From assembly GCF_030812335.1 (NCBI RefSeq), contig NZ_JAUSSN010000009.1, forward strand, positions 124,001 through 188,000: 64,000 nucleotides of DNA, given 5' to 3'. Below the pieces are notes generated by a model. It was not told where the DNA came from and did no database searches. It worked only from the letters and a program-made list of their open reading frames with translations. The position numbers and the translations under genes were made by a program. Position 1 is the stretch's first letter. Each line of letters begins with the position of its first letter. This document shows positions 8,793 through 17,469 of the stretch, one piece after another. The stretch is from Pseudarthrobacter oxydans (GTDB lineage: Bacteria > Actinomycetota > Actinomycetes > Actinomycetales > Micrococcaceae).

Positions 8793-9080
8793 ATGCCATT
8801 TGCCAGAAGCGGCCGCCCGGGGCTGCTCGGAACGGTCTCTCGAACGGCTGTTATTTCGGGGACCCCAAAGGTGAGCGCCTCTGCAGCCATTCGCCGCGCA
8901 ACCCGACGGGAACAGGAACCAGCGGCCCCGGGTGCCCGGACCCCGCCCGCTCCAGCCCCTCCCCCGCCGGCAGGCGGAGCAGAACTGGCGGACCAGCTCT
9001 CCCGACTCGCCGATCTGCGCAGCGCGGGCCTCCTCACTGAGGACGAATTCGCTGCGGCGAAGGCCCGGCTCCTGATGTGA
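8793..9080 (+). CDS. Small SHOCT-domain protein paired with DUF6325
   Basis: This 95-residue protein has a basic N-terminus, a Pro/Ala-rich linker (about residues 45-63) and a C-terminal SHOCT motif (LADLRSAGLLTEDEFAAAKARLL). Unlike the other SHOCT proteins in the window it has no clear membrane segments. ATG 8793 follows an AAAAGGAAA ribosome site. SHOCT domains mediate oligomerisation, so it could interact with DUF6325 or with the membrane SHOCT paralogues; this is inference. Confidence 0.8.
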   Translation: MPFARSGRPGLLGTVSRTAVISGTPKVSASAAIRRATRREQEPAAPGARTPPAPAPPPPAGGAELADQLSRLADLRSAGLLTEDEFAAAKARLLM

Positions 9081-9207
9081 ACTCAGCCTGGGGAAGCCAG
9101 GCATTCCTCACCGCAAACCAGACCTTGGAGGTGGTTCCCGTGTTGCGATCCCGTACCTTCGCCTTTTTCACAACGCTAAAGGCGGCGCCGGCTCATCCGG
9201 TCCCCCC

Positions 9208-9226
9208 GGGCTCGACAGTCGAGCCC
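9208..9226. repeat. Short perfect hairpin upstream of the 9261 gene
   Basis: GGGCTCGA and TCGAGCCC (8 bp each) flank a CAG loop, 35 bp before the start of the next gene. No T run follows. It may end transcription from the DUF6325 operon or act as an operator. Confidence 0.45.
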
Positions 9227-9260
9227 ACGCGACAAGACGCTCATCAGGCGGGGTGCGCTC

Positions 9261-10679
9261 ATGTCACTCCATGATGACTCCGGAAACCCTGGCAGCCCCG
9301 AGCAGGAGGAAATCCTGAGGTTGCGCGCCGAAGTTGCGCGGCTTCAGCTTGAGCGCGACGATGCCAGAAAGACAAGCCTGAGACCTCCCGGAAGGGGAGC
9401 AGGCCTCGCTCGACGAATAGTTGCCATCGTCCTCGTCGTTCTGACTGCAGTCCTGGCTTGCGCCGCCGTGCCCGCCCTGTATCTGCGCAGCGAGGTGCTC
9501 GATACAGATCGCTACGTGGCCACAGTCGCACCGTTGGCCTCGGACCCCGCCATCCAGGCGGAGATCTCCAACAAGGTCACCGCCCAGATCACCGAGGCAG
9601 TGGACGTCGAAGGTATTACCCGGGAGGCCATGACGGAACTCGGCAACGTCGCGCCCCGGGCCGCCGCAGTGATCAGCGGGCTGGCGCCCGCGATTGCTGA
9701 ACAGACCAAGACGCTCATCCATACTGCGGTCTCCAGATTCGTCGCCAGCCCGCAGTTCCAGGATCTGTGGATCCAGGTCAACCGGGTCGCCCATCAAGGA
9801 CTCATCAACCTTGCAACTGGAAACACCGGCGGCACCGTCAGTATCGATGAGAGCGGCACCGTAACGATCTCGACGAAGGAGATCATTGCCCGGGTCAAGA
9901 CCATCCTCATTGAGCAGGGGGTGGGCCTGGCCTCCAGGATCCCGGAAGTTGACGCGCAGATCACCCTGCTGCAATCACCCGAACTGGCGAGGGCGGCTGA
10001 GGCCATCAGGACGCTGGACAGGACGGCCCCCATACTCGCCTGGCTGACGGTGCTGAGCGCCCTCGGCGCGATTGCGGTGGCGCCTCAGGGTTGGAGACGG
10101 CGTACGACGAGCCGCGTGGGGTTGGCCCTCGCAGTGGCCATGGCGGTGCTGGCCCTCGGACTTGCCATCGGGCTGGACATCTTCCTGGGTACGATCCCGT
10201 CGGCCACAGTCTCGCCCGCGGCGGCTCAAAGCCTCGTCGATACCCTCCTGACGCCGCTCCGAACCGGCGTGCGGTTTGTTTTTGTCCTGGGTTTGCTGAT
10301 TGCCGTGGCCGCTTTCCTGACCGGCCATTCGCGCCCGGCCGAGGCCGTCCGGCAAGGCCTTGCGCGGACCGGAGATTACCTGACCGGAAAGCTCGGCGCC
10401 GGGCAGGCGGAACCATGGCAACACTGGCTGGCCCGGTACCGGAGGATTCTGGAGGCCATCATCATCGGCGTCGCCGTGCTCGTCCTCATCCTCTGGCAGT
10501 ACCCGACGGCGGCCGTGGCCATCTGGACGGCAGTTATTGCCGTTCTGGTGATTCTCCTGATCGAACTGATGTGCCGCCCTGCCGTTGTTGCCGGCCAGGC
10601 AACCGGCACAGGGCAGGCCGCCCTTCCGGTGGCGGGCGGGCCGCCGGAGGACTTGAATCCAACGCGCCCCCTGCCCTGA
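9261..10679 (+). CDS. Hypothetical multi-pass integral membrane protein
   Basis: This 472-residue protein starts with a short charged coiled-coil stretch (about residues 14-38, EEILRLRAEVARLQLERDDA). A membrane helix (50-73) and an extracytoplasmic domain of about 180 residues follow, then at least four more membrane helices (about 258-275, 288-310, 337-355, 397-442) and a Pro/Gly-rich tail. The pattern matches actinobacterial 'integral membrane proteins' of unknown function. ATG 9261 is preceded by GGCGGGG. It lies 180 bp after the SHOCT gene and converges on the amidotransferase gene. I do not recognise any catalytic motif. Confidence 0.75.
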   Translation: MSLHDDSGNPGSPEQEEILRLRAEVARLQLERDDARKTSLRPPGRGAGLARRIVAIVLVVLTAVLACAAVPALYLRSEVLDTDRYVATVAPLASDPAIQAEISNKVTAQITEAVDVEGITREAMTELGNVAPRAAAVISGLAPAIAEQTKTLIHTAVSRFVASPQFQDLWIQVNRVAHQGLINLATGNTGGTVSIDESGTVTISTKEIIARVKTILIEQGVGLASRIPEVDAQITLLQSPELARAAEAIRTLDRTAPILAWLTVLSALGAIAVAPQGWRRRTTSRVGLALAVAMAVLALGLAIGLDIFLGTIPSATVSPAAAQSLVDTLLTPLRTGVRFVFVLGLLIAVAAFLTGHSRPAEAVRQGLARTGDYLTGKLGAGQAEPWQHWLARYRRILEAIIIGVAVLVLILWQYPTAAVAIWTAVIAVLVILLIELMCRPAVVAGQATGTGQAALPVAGGPPEDLNPTRPLP

Positions 10680-10696
10680 GGAATCCGCAGGCGCTG

Positions 10697-10739
10697 GCGG
10701 TTCACCGTGATGCTCAGGTGCCCCGGGGTCGTGAACCGC
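10697..10739. terminator. Inverted repeat between convergent genes
   Basis: GCGGTTCAC (10697-10705) pairs with GTGAACCGC (10731-10739) around a 25-base, GC-rich loop that itself contains a small hairpin. It sits in the 68-bp gap between two convergent genes, consistent with a bidirectional terminator. Confidence 0.5.
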
Positions 10740-10747
10740 TCCCGGCG

Positions 10748-11578
10748 CTAGGCTCTTGACGGAGCAAACGCGAACAAGTCTTCTCCGCCCCCGTGCACCA
10801 CGACGCAGGTGGACTCCGGCACTTCCTGCCAGGCCCCCCGAAGATCCCCCAGCGGTTCGGAGACGACCAACCGGGCATCGTCCGAGAGCTCATGGAGCGT
10901 GGGGTTGTCCGGGTACTGGGCACGAAGGGTTGCGATGTCAGCACTGTGAAAGAGTGACCGGGACTTGGCCTCGCTGGAGTAGCGGAACGCCCACGTGGTG
11001 TCGCCGTCGGTGGTTGCTACCGTCATCTGAATCGCGTGTTCGATGCCATGGCGCCGTCCGACGTCTTCGATGAGCCCAACCGCTGCAGCAACGGCCGCGC
11101 GGGGGTCCTGTTCCAGGCCGAAGGTGAGGGCGAGATAGAAGAACATCTCCGAGTCCGTCGATCCCTCGATCTCGGGAAAGAGGCTGGGATCGACGGCCAT
11201 GGCAAGGTCCCGCTTCACCTTGGGAAAGTCGGTGAGGACGCCGTTGTGCATCCACAGCCACCGGCCGTGGCGGAACGGGTGGCAGTTCGTCTGTTGGACC
11301 GCCGTGCCGGTCGTGGCCCGGATGTGCGCGAAGACGCGGCCGGCCGATGCCTGCCCTGCGAGCTCACGCAGGTTGCGGTCATGCCAGGCCGGCTCCGTGC
11401 TGTGGAAGACGCCGGGAAACGGCGCGTTTCCGTACCAGCCGACGCCGAAGCCGTCCCCGTTGGTGGTTTCAACTCCCATGCGCGCGTGTTTGCTCTGCAT
11501 TACGAGCGAGTTGGTGGGTTTGTACAGGAGATCATCCAAACGGACGGGCGAACCCGAATACGCGAGCCAGCGGCACAT
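10748..11578 (-). CDS. Class II (Ntn-type) glutamine amidotransferase
   Basis: This 276-residue protein starts MCRWLAYSG, so Cys2 becomes the N-terminal nucleophile after Met removal. Family motifs are TTNGDGFGVGWY, FAHIRATTG, NCHPF and WMHNGVL. It resembles the YafJ/EgtC group of stand-alone GATase-2 proteins that hydrolyse glutamine-like amide bonds; the actual substrate is unknown. EgtC would be expected beside egtB/egtD, and those genes are absent here, so I do not assign that symbol. Palindrome C lies 65-82 bp upstream of the start. The gene converges on the membrane protein at 9261-10679. Confidence 0.88.
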   Translation of the reverse strand: MCRWLAYSGSPVRLDDLLYKPTNSLVMQSKHARMGVETTNGDGFGVGWYGNAPFPGVFHSTEPAWHDRNLRELAGQASAGRVFAHIRATTGTAVQQTNCHPFRHGRWLWMHNGVLTDFPKVKRDLAMAVDPSLFPEIEGSTDSEMFFYLALTFGLEQDPRAAVAAAVGLIEDVGRRHGIEHAIQMTVATTDGDTTWAFRYSSEAKSRSLFHSADIATLRAQYPDNPTLHELSDDARLVVSEPLGDLRGAWQEVPESTCVVVHGGGEDLFAFAPSRA

Positions 11579-11643
11579 GTCTTTCTCCTTCTACTCAGGC
11601 GGGAGTCCCTCACGATTCCATCACCGGGCAAGGCGTCCGCGCA

Positions 11644-11660
11644 TCACCTCCTGCGGGTGA
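11644..11660. promoter_or_regulatory. 17-bp palindrome, site C
   Basis: TCACCTCCTGCGGGTGA lies between the SHOCT gene stop and the leftward amidotransferase start (65 bp away). On the minus strand a TGGAAT hexamer (11615-11620) follows after 23 bp. One mismatch from the ideal inverted repeat. Confidence 0.65.
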
Positions 11661-11687
11661 CTCGTCCGCCGCTGCCTGCGTTCCGGT

Positions 11688-12065
11688 TTACTGGCGAAGC
11701 ACGCGTTGCTTGAGCGCGGTGAATTCCTCGGCCGTCAGCGCACCGTCGTCCATCAAGGCCTTGGCCTGGGCGATTTGTTCCGCGGGGTTGGTACCGGCTG
11801 TCCGGCGGACGAAGTCGTCGAAATCTTCCCTTGCCACATCGTTCCGGGCCGCCTGCCGAAGGGACATGGACTGCCCGTGGGCAATCAGGTACGCCAGACC
11901 GCCGAGGACCGGCAGAAGAAGCAGAACCAGCACCCAGACTGCCTTGTTCCATCCGGTACGAGTCGAATCAGCGAAAATGTCCTTAACAATCAGAAAAAGA
12001 ACCACCAGGTACGACACATAAAGCAGAAACGACATCATGAGCCAAAAGAAGTCCCAGAAAGTCAC
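11688..12065 (-). CDS. SHOCT-domain membrane protein, divergent paralogue
   Basis: This 125-residue protein has the same layout as the other membrane SHOCT proteins: an aromatic N-terminus (MTFWDFFWLMMSF), two membrane segments (about 8-28 and 42-62), a charged linker and a C-terminal SHOCT motif (IAQAKALMDDGALTAEEFTALKQRVL). The sequence is clearly more distant than the three close paralogues, and the conserved 29-base leader is absent. It follows the DUF2252 remnant on the same strand by 18 bp. The function is unknown. Confidence 0.85.
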   Translation of the reverse strand: MTFWDFFWLMMSFLLYVSYLVVLFLIVKDIFADSTRTGWNKAVWVLVLLLLPVLGGLAYLIAHGQSMSLRQAARNDVAREDFDDFVRRTAGTNPAEQIAQAKALMDDGALTAEEFTALKQRVLRQ

Positions 12066-12083
12066 GGCAATTCCTCCCAGACG

Positions 12084-12300
12084 TTACACGCCGCGTTGAG
12101 CGGCCAGGCGGCCCGATTGGACCGCTTGTTCCAGCGCCGCATGGTCGGCTTCGGTTTGGTCCGCGTAGCTACAGGCCCAAGCCGCCAGCGCCTCGTCAAA
12201 GGCCTCGCTGCCGCCCAGATACCCGAGGATGAAGGCGCTGCCGGTGCTTTGCCAATGGCCCGTGCGGTTTTCACGGCCGGCCCGTGCCGGGGGCGCGCGG
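12084..12300 (-). pseudogene. Remnant of a DUF2252 gene (C-terminus only)
   Basis: The minus strand encodes a recognisable DUF2252 C-terminus in one frame ending at TAA 12084-12086: GSAFILGYLGGSEAFDEALA, then SYADQTEADHAALEQAVQSG. DUF2252 proteins are about 430-480 residues, whereas only about 60 matching residues remain. Sequence further upstream is not DUF2252-like, and the frame is closed by a TGA near 12342. No start codon with a ribosome site is apparent. It is therefore a truncated, probably silent relic. The family assignment is from memory of the conserved C-terminal pattern. Confidence 0.6.
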
Positions 12301-12498
12301 ATGTGAACACGCCCGAGGCGTCCAGAACGCCGGCGGTTGCGTCAGTTCTTTGGCGCGCATGAGCGCATCATCCCACACTCCTTTCCCCGCCGGAACAGTC
12401 CTCCGGCCCCGATCCTGCCCGCTTCCCGGACGAGGTCGGGAGCGGATCAGGTGGCCCTGTTGCGGGGCCCAATGGGTGGCTCCAGCGGCCCCCTGATA

Positions 12499-12515
12499 TC
12501 ACCCCCGCCGGGTGA
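12499..12515. promoter_or_regulatory. 17-bp palindrome, site D
   Basis: TCACCCCCGCCGGGTGA lies 86 bp before the lipoprotein start. An AACGAT hexamer (12538-12543) follows after exactly 22 bp. The rest of the region from about 12300 to 12498 holds no gene that I can support. Confidence 0.7.
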
Positions 12516-12601
12516 TCCCCGGGGCCCGGCGCGGGCTAACGATGGTCTTACCTGCCAGTGATTGGGCTGCCAGGCGAATGCCCATCTGAGAGGGGCCTCC
12601 A

Positions 12602-13063
12602 ATGTCGAGACCACAACCAGTCCTCGCACGACTGCTGGCGCTCGCTGCCGCGGTCGTGCTTCTCGCCGGCTGCACGACGCCAAGCCCGCCAGCGAGCACC
12701 TCCACCCCGCAGGCGACCACGTCCAGCCCGCAGGCGTCCGTTTCTCCGGTCTGCGCTGCGGCCGATGCCTACGCCGACGCCCTGACAGGTTTCAAAGACA
12801 CCCTCGTGCCGGGCGCCACCGTGGAGCAGGTCCGGGCGGCACGGGATCAGGTGGTCAAGACCTACAACGACCTGGTCACGGCGATAGGGGGCGAGGCCCA
12901 GGGTCGGGTGGATGCTGTCAGGTCGGCTCAGGACAAGTTCGCGTCGGCCGTCAATGAGATCAACGACGACACCACGCTCGGCGAGGCGGCCGACTCTCTA
13001 CAGGAGGAAGCTGCCAACGTCCAGGCCGCACTGAGCGACCTCGTGACTGATGTTCAGTGCTGA
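12602..13063 (+). CDS. Small secreted lipoprotein, unknown function
   Basis: This 153-residue protein has a lipoprotein signal peptide with lipobox LLAGC (modified Cys24), then a Ser/Thr/Pro-rich linker (about 25-48) and a mostly helical domain of about 100 residues (e.g. VEQVRAARDQVVKTYNDLV). It ends in Cys, which may pair with the Cys near residue 50. It should be anchored on the outer face of the membrane. A GAGGGG ribosome site precedes ATG 12602. Palindrome D is in its promoter, grouping it with the stress block; it is followed 93 bp later by SHOCT paralogue 2. Confidence 0.85.
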   Translation: MSRPQPVLARLLALAAAVVLLAGCTTPSPPASTSTPQATTSSPQASVSPVCAAADAYADALTGFKDTLVPGATVEQVRAARDQVVKTYNDLVTAIGGEAQGRVDAVRSAQDKFASAVNEINDDTTLGEAADSLQEEAANVQAALSDLVTDVQC

Positions 13064-13156
13064 CGACACGACAGCTCCGGGCGCCTGCAACCGGCACCAT
13101 TTCAAACAAGCCTGCATAAGGGTTCACGCCGCAACAATCGAAAGTAGGGATGCCAA

Positions 13157-13543
13157 GTGAGTTTCTGGGAAAATTTCTGGGATATCTTCTGGTGGTTCTT
13201 TATTGTGTATGCCATTTTCGCCTTCCTCTACGCGCTCTTCATCGTCATCGCCGACCTTTTCCGCGACCATGAACTGAGCGGCTGGTGGAAGGCCGTCTGG
13301 TTCATCTTCCTGGCCTTCGTTCCGTTCTTGACGCTCCTGGTGTACATGATTGCCCGCGGCAAGGGCATGACCGAACGGTCCATGGAACGGGCCCGGCGAA
13401 ACCAGGAGGAAGCCGATGCTTACATCCGCCAGGTAGCCACCGCGAGCCCAACCGAGGAGATCTCCAAGGCGAAGGCCCTGCTGGACTCCGGAACCATCAG
13501 CCCTGACGAGTTCCAGAGGCTCAAGACCAGGGTCATGAGCTGA
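13157..13543 (+). CDS. SHOCT-domain membrane protein, paralogue 2
   Basis: This 128-residue protein is closely similar to those at 4080-4466 and 17470-17856 (shared MSFWENFWDIFWWF start, RDHELSGWWKAVW segment and ISKAKALLDSGTISPDEF SHOCT motif). Two membrane segments lie at about 8-34 and 44-66. The start is GTG 13157, where its paralogues use ATG; the AAGTAGGG ribosome site and the 29-base leader (13128-13156) are conserved. It lies between the lipoprotein and the GH15 gene on the same strand and may be in one transcript with them. Confidence 0.88.
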   Translation: MSFWENFWDIFWWFFIVYAIFAFLYALFIVIADLFRDHELSGWWKAVWFIFLAFVPFLTLLVYMIARGKGMTERSMERARRNQEEADAYIRQVATASPTEEISKAKALLDSGTISPDEFQRLKTRVMS

Positions 13544-13634
13544 CACATCCGTCGACGTGACCGCTTGCGGCGTTGGCCTGCGCTGATGAACGTCGATTCG
13601 CTGTCCGAGGAAGAGTACCCGGAAGGTCGCCCAG

Positions 13635-15515
13635 TTGAACGAATACCCACTGATCGCAGACCATGGCCTGATCGGTGATCTGCAAACTGCGGCGCTGGTA
13701 TCCACGGACGGCACTCTTGATTGGTTCTGCAGTCCCCGTTTCGACTCGCCCAGCATTTTTGCGTCCCTGCTGGACCGTTCCCGCGGCGGCCACTTCAGCA
13801 CCCGGCCCGTGGACGAGGCCTTCGCCACCAAGCAACTGTATTTGCCCGACACGGCTGTCCTCATCACACGGTTCCTCACCGAGGGCGGCGTCGGCGAACT
13901 GATGGATTTCATGCCGATCACGGGTGAGTCGGCCAGCGAACAGCACCGGCTGGTGCGCATGCTCCGATGTGTGCGGGGACATATCTCGTTCAACGTTGAG
14001 GTGGCGCCCCGATTCGACTACGGCCGGCGGTCCCACCACCTGAACATCAGCGAAGACGGCGCGATCTTCGACACCGGCGAAACCCGGTTGGCACTCAGCC
14101 TCATCCGTGAGGCGGGGGACGACCGGGCCGGCCTGTACGAACCCACCGAGGACGGTGACCTGCATGTCTCCCTGCGCCTCGAGCAGGGCCAAATGCGCGG
14201 CGTCGTCCTGGAAACGGGTCCGGACGTTGTGCCACGGAAGGTGGCTCCCGCGCAGGCCCAGCGGATGCTCGATGAGACCGCGCGCTTCTGGCACGACTGG
14301 GTAAGCCAATCCACCTATGCCGGGCGCTGGCGCGAAGAGTTGGAACGGTCGGCCATTACGCTGAAGCTCCTGACCTATGCGCCGACGGGGGCCCTGGTGG
14401 CGGCTCCCACCGCCGGCCTGCCGGAACAAGTCGGCGGTGAACGCAATTGGGACTACCGGTACACGTGGATACGCGATGCCTCCTTCTCGGTTCACACCCT
14501 CATCCGAATGGGTTTCGTCGACGAGGCCGCCGCCTTCAGCCTGTGGCTCCGCGACCGCATCACCGAGCGGCTGGAGAGCGACACCGGCCCGCTGAACATC
14601 ATGTACCGCGTCGACGGCAACCCCGAACTCCATGAAGAAGTCCTGGCTGATTGGGAAGGCTATCGAGGCTCCCATCCTGTGCGCATCGGCAACGGCGCTG
14701 CCGGGCAGCTTCAACTGGACATCTATGGCGAAGCACTGGACGCCGTGTACTCCCTGGACCGGATCGGCGACGGCATCGGGCACCCCGGTTGGCTTGCCAT
14801 CTGCGAACTGCTGGAGTGGCTCGCCGACAACTGGGACCAGCCGGAAGAAGGCATCTGGGAGACGCGGGGCGGTCGGAAGGACTTCACCTACGGGCGGTTG
14901 ATGTGCTGGGTTGCTTTCGACCGGGCCATCCGACTCGCGACGGCCCACGGTCGTCCGGGGCCCCTAGCGCGGTGGATCACCGAGCGCGACGCGATCTACA
15001 ACCAAATCATGGCCAAAGGCTGGAGCACCGAACGTGAGGCCTTCGTGCAGCAATACGGCGAGAAAGTTCTCGATGCGTCGCTGCTGAAGATGTCACAAGT
15101 CGGCTTCGTGGCGCCCGGTGAACCCATGTGGCAGTCGACCCTCCGCGCCATGGATGCTGAACTCGTGTCCGACAGCCTGGTGTACCGCTATGACCCCAGC
15201 GCCTCGCCCGATGGTCTCCGCGGCTCCGAAGGTACCTTCTCGCTGTGCACGTTCCTCTACGTCGATGCCCTGTCACGGGCGGGCCGGGTGGATGATGCCC
15301 GCCTGACGTTCGAAAAGATGCTGACCTACGCGAACCACCTCGGCCTGTACTCCGAAGAAATCGCCCCCACGGGTGAACAGATCGGCAATTTTCCGCAGGC
15401 CTTCACGCATCTCGCCCTCATCGATGCCGCCATTACCCTGAATGACCGCCTGGACGACACGGCGCACCCACGCGGCCGCCCGCGCCGGGCGCCGAGGGTA
15501 CGCGGTCACGACTAA
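13635..15515 (+). CDS. Glycoside hydrolase family 15 (glucoamylase/trehalase-like)
   Basis: This 626-residue protein starts at TTG 13635 (NEYPLIADHGLIGDLQTAAL), with GGAAGG about 10 bases upstream. It has the GH15 N-terminal beta domain and the (alpha/alpha)6 catalytic domain. The general acid is probably the Glu in EEGIWE (about residue 409) and the general base the Glu in PTGEQIGNFPQ (about residue 580). Actinobacterial proteins of this type hydrolyse alpha-glucosides, and several act as trehalases; no signal peptide is present, so it works in the cytoplasm. A trehalose role would fit an osmotic or stress block, but the substrate cannot be read from sequence. Confidence 0.88.
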   Translation: MNEYPLIADHGLIGDLQTAALVSTDGTLDWFCSPRFDSPSIFASLLDRSRGGHFSTRPVDEAFATKQLYLPDTAVLITRFLTEGGVGELMDFMPITGESASEQHRLVRMLRCVRGHISFNVEVAPRFDYGRRSHHLNISEDGAIFDTGETRLALSLIREAGDDRAGLYEPTEDGDLHVSLRLEQGQMRGVVLETGPDVVPRKVAPAQAQRMLDETARFWHDWVSQSTYAGRWREELERSAITLKLLTYAPTGALVAAPTAGLPEQVGGERNWDYRYTWIRDASFSVHTLIRMGFVDEAAAFSLWLRDRITERLESDTGPLNIMYRVDGNPELHEEVLADWEGYRGSHPVRIGNGAAGQLQLDIYGEALDAVYSLDRIGDGIGHPGWLAICELLEWLADNWDQPEEGIWETRGGRKDFTYGRLMCWVAFDRAIRLATAHGRPGPLARWITERDAIYNQIMAKGWSTEREAFVQQYGEKVLDASLLKMSQVGFVAPGEPMWQSTLRAMDAELVSDSLVYRYDPSASPDGLRGSEGTFSLCTFLYVDALSRAGRVDDARLTFEKMLTYANHLGLYSEEIAPTGEQIGNFPQAFTHLALIDAAITLNDRLDDTAHPRGRPRRAPRVRGHD

Positions 15516-15564
15516 GCGGCTCCCGCGACTTCACACCGTGTCCGAGCCGAACGAAGGAGGGCCC

Positions 15565-16719
15565 ATGGAGCCGGAACCAGTGGATTCATTTCCACGCCCT
15601 GCCCTCCCCCGTTCCGCGGTTATCCTGCTCACGCTTGCCTGCGCGACGGTCGTGGCTTTCGGCCTTGCCGCGATGCGGGGGATTTTCACCCCAGTGTTTT
15701 TTGCTTTCGTGCTGACACTCTGCGTTCATCCACTCCGGCGCTGGATGCAAGGGCACGGAGTGCCCCGGGGACTCGCCACCGGGTCCACTATCGCGGCCGT
15801 CTTCGCCCTGCTGACCGGCTTCGCCGCAGTGCTGCTTGCTTCTTTGGCCCAATTCTCCGCGCTGTTGCCGCAATACGCCCCCCAACTTGAACAGCTGGGT
15901 GCCTCCATCACCCAATGGCTGGAATCAGTGGGCTTCGGCCCCGAGCAAACGCAGGCAGTCGTGCAGGGGTTTACCCCCGGGCGGATCATCGGATTCCTCG
16001 GCGGAATCCTGGGCAACCTCACCAGTATTGCGGGCGGCCTCGTGGTGATTCTGACGATGCTGATCCTCATGGCGGTCGACGGCTCGCGCGTGCCGGCTTT
16101 GCTGACCCATCTGAACTACCACCGGCCGGCCCTGGTAACGGCATTCAACGGCTTTGGCGGCGGCGTCCGCCGGTACATGATCGCCACCACCGTCCTCGGA
16201 GTAGCCCAGGGACTCTTCAACTGGCTCATCCTCCTCCTCCTGCAGGTCCCGGGCGCCCTGCTCTGGGGGCTGCTCTCCTTCATTTGCAGCTTCATTCCAA
16301 ACATCGGCTACTTCATCGCGATCATCCCGCCGTTGTTCTTCGGATTCCTCACCGGCGGATGGCCCACTGCCCTGGCCGTCATCGTTGTCTATGGCGGGAT
16401 CAACAGTGTCATCCAGTCCATCATCCAGCCCAAGTATGTCGGCAATGCGGTGGCCCTCAGCGAGACAATAACGTTCACCTCCGTGCTTTTCTGGGCGGTC
16501 ATCCTGGGGCCCGTCGGCGCCATCCTCGCCGTGCCACTCACCCTCCTTGCCCGCACTATCCTCCTGGACTCCGACCCGGCCATCGCGTGGTGGCGGCCGC
16601 TGACCGGAGACAACAAGGACCTTGAGGCAATCCTCAAGGAAGAAGACGACGCGATCCGCGCCCGCCGGGCACGGCGGGGATCAGACAACCCGGGCCCCGG
16701 CATCCCACCGAAGGCATGA
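15565..16719 (+). CDS. AI-2E family transporter (PerM/YdiK-like)
   Basis: This 384-residue membrane protein has about eight membrane segments and the conserved AI-2E region FICSFIPNIGYFIAIIPPL plus QPKYVGNAVALSETITF. ATG 15565 follows a GGAGG ribosome site at 15556-15560. Family members export autoinducer-2 in E. coli, and others act as Na+/H+ antiporters or envelope proteins, so the substrate is open here. The acidic/basic cytoplasmic tail (about residues 350-384) is hydrophilic. It starts 49 bp after the GH15 stop and 36 bp before the GAP gene, suggesting one operon. Confidence 0.85.
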   Translation: MEPEPVDSFPRPALPRSAVILLTLACATVVAFGLAAMRGIFTPVFFAFVLTLCVHPLRRWMQGHGVPRGLATGSTIAAVFALLTGFAAVLLASLAQFSALLPQYAPQLEQLGASITQWLESVGFGPEQTQAVVQGFTPGRIIGFLGGILGNLTSIAGGLVVILTMLILMAVDGSRVPALLTHLNYHRPALVTAFNGFGGGVRRYMIATTVLGVAQGLFNWLILLLLQVPGALLWGLLSFICSFIPNIGYFIAIIPPLFFGFLTGGWPTALAVIVVYGGINSVIQSIIQPKYVGNAVALSETITFTSVLFWAVILGPVGAILAVPLTLLARTILLDSDPAIAWWRPLTGDNKDLEAILKEEDDAIRARRARRGSDNPGPGIPPKA

Positions 16720-16755
16720 CATGCCATCGGTCAGTTCCCCAGGCCAGGTGACAGT

Positions 16756-17421
16756 GTGCTGAGCGTCATCCCCAGCTTGGTGCTGTTCGCCCTGGCCGGG
16801 GCGATCAGCACCGTGCCCGTCAGTATCACCATCATGATCCTGCTCTCCCCCGAGCCACGCCGCGGCGCAGTGCCCTTCCTGGTCGGCAGCGTCGCCGGAT
16901 CAATCGCCGTGGTCGGCTTCTCGGCTGTCGGGCTACAATTCCTGCCGGGCACGCCGGCCTGGAAGCAGGACGAGCTCCTGTCGTGGCTCGGCTTTCTGAT
17001 CGGATTCTTCCTGATCGCCTACGCCCTCTACCTCTTCGGGCACAGAAGCCAGGGGGACAGCGCTTTACTGGGCAAAATGCAGACGCGGTTCCAAACCGCA
17101 CACCGGTGGGAATACGTAGTCTTGGGCCTGGGGCTGAATCTGCGTCCCAAGGCAATCCTGCTTGCCGTCACCGCCGGCGCACTCATCGGCGTCCGGGAAC
17201 CCCCGGTGCTCCAGGGGGCCCTGTTCGTCCTCGCCTTTGCCGTCGTCACCCAGTCGGCAGTCGTTGTGCCGATTGCCGTCTGGATGCATTCCCCGGAGCG
17301 GGCCGAGGTGCCGCTTACGGCCATTTACACGTATATGCAGCGAAACGGCCAGACGATTGCGGCAATCGCCACATTGGCGATCGGCGTTTTCATCCTCGGC
17401 TACACCGTAGTCCAGCTCTGA
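16756..17421 (+). CDS. GAP family (Sap, sulfolipid-1-addressing type) membrane protein
   Basis: This 221-residue protein has six predicted membrane segments in the LysE-like arrangement of the GAP/SfLAP family (start MLSVIPSLVLFALAGAISTV; conserved NLRPKAILLAVTAG in the middle). Mycobacterial members help export cell-envelope glycolipids; here the substrate is unknown. The start is GTG 16756. It is the last gene of the 12602-17421 rightward run and ends inside a strong terminator hairpin. Confidence 0.8.
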   Translation: MLSVIPSLVLFALAGAISTVPVSITIMILLSPEPRRGAVPFLVGSVAGSIAVVGFSAVGLQFLPGTPAWKQDELLSWLGFLIGFFLIAYALYLFGHRSQGDSALLGKMQTRFQTAHRWEYVVLGLGLNLRPKAILLAVTAGALIGVREPPVLQGALFVLAFAVVTQSAVVVPIAVWMHSPERAEVPLTAIYTYMQRNGQTIAAIATLAIGVFILGYTVVQL

Positions 17422-17449
17422 ACGGACCCTTCGGCACCGTTCAGAGCTG
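17413..17449. terminator. Bidirectional terminator between GAP and SHOCT genes
   Basis: A perfect 13-bp stem (17413-17425 with 17437-17449) has an 11-base loop. The left arm overlaps the stop codon of the rightward GAP gene. The convergent SHOCT gene ends 20 bp away. Confidence 0.8.
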
Positions 17450-17469
17450 CGACGCCAGAGCGCCTGTCG

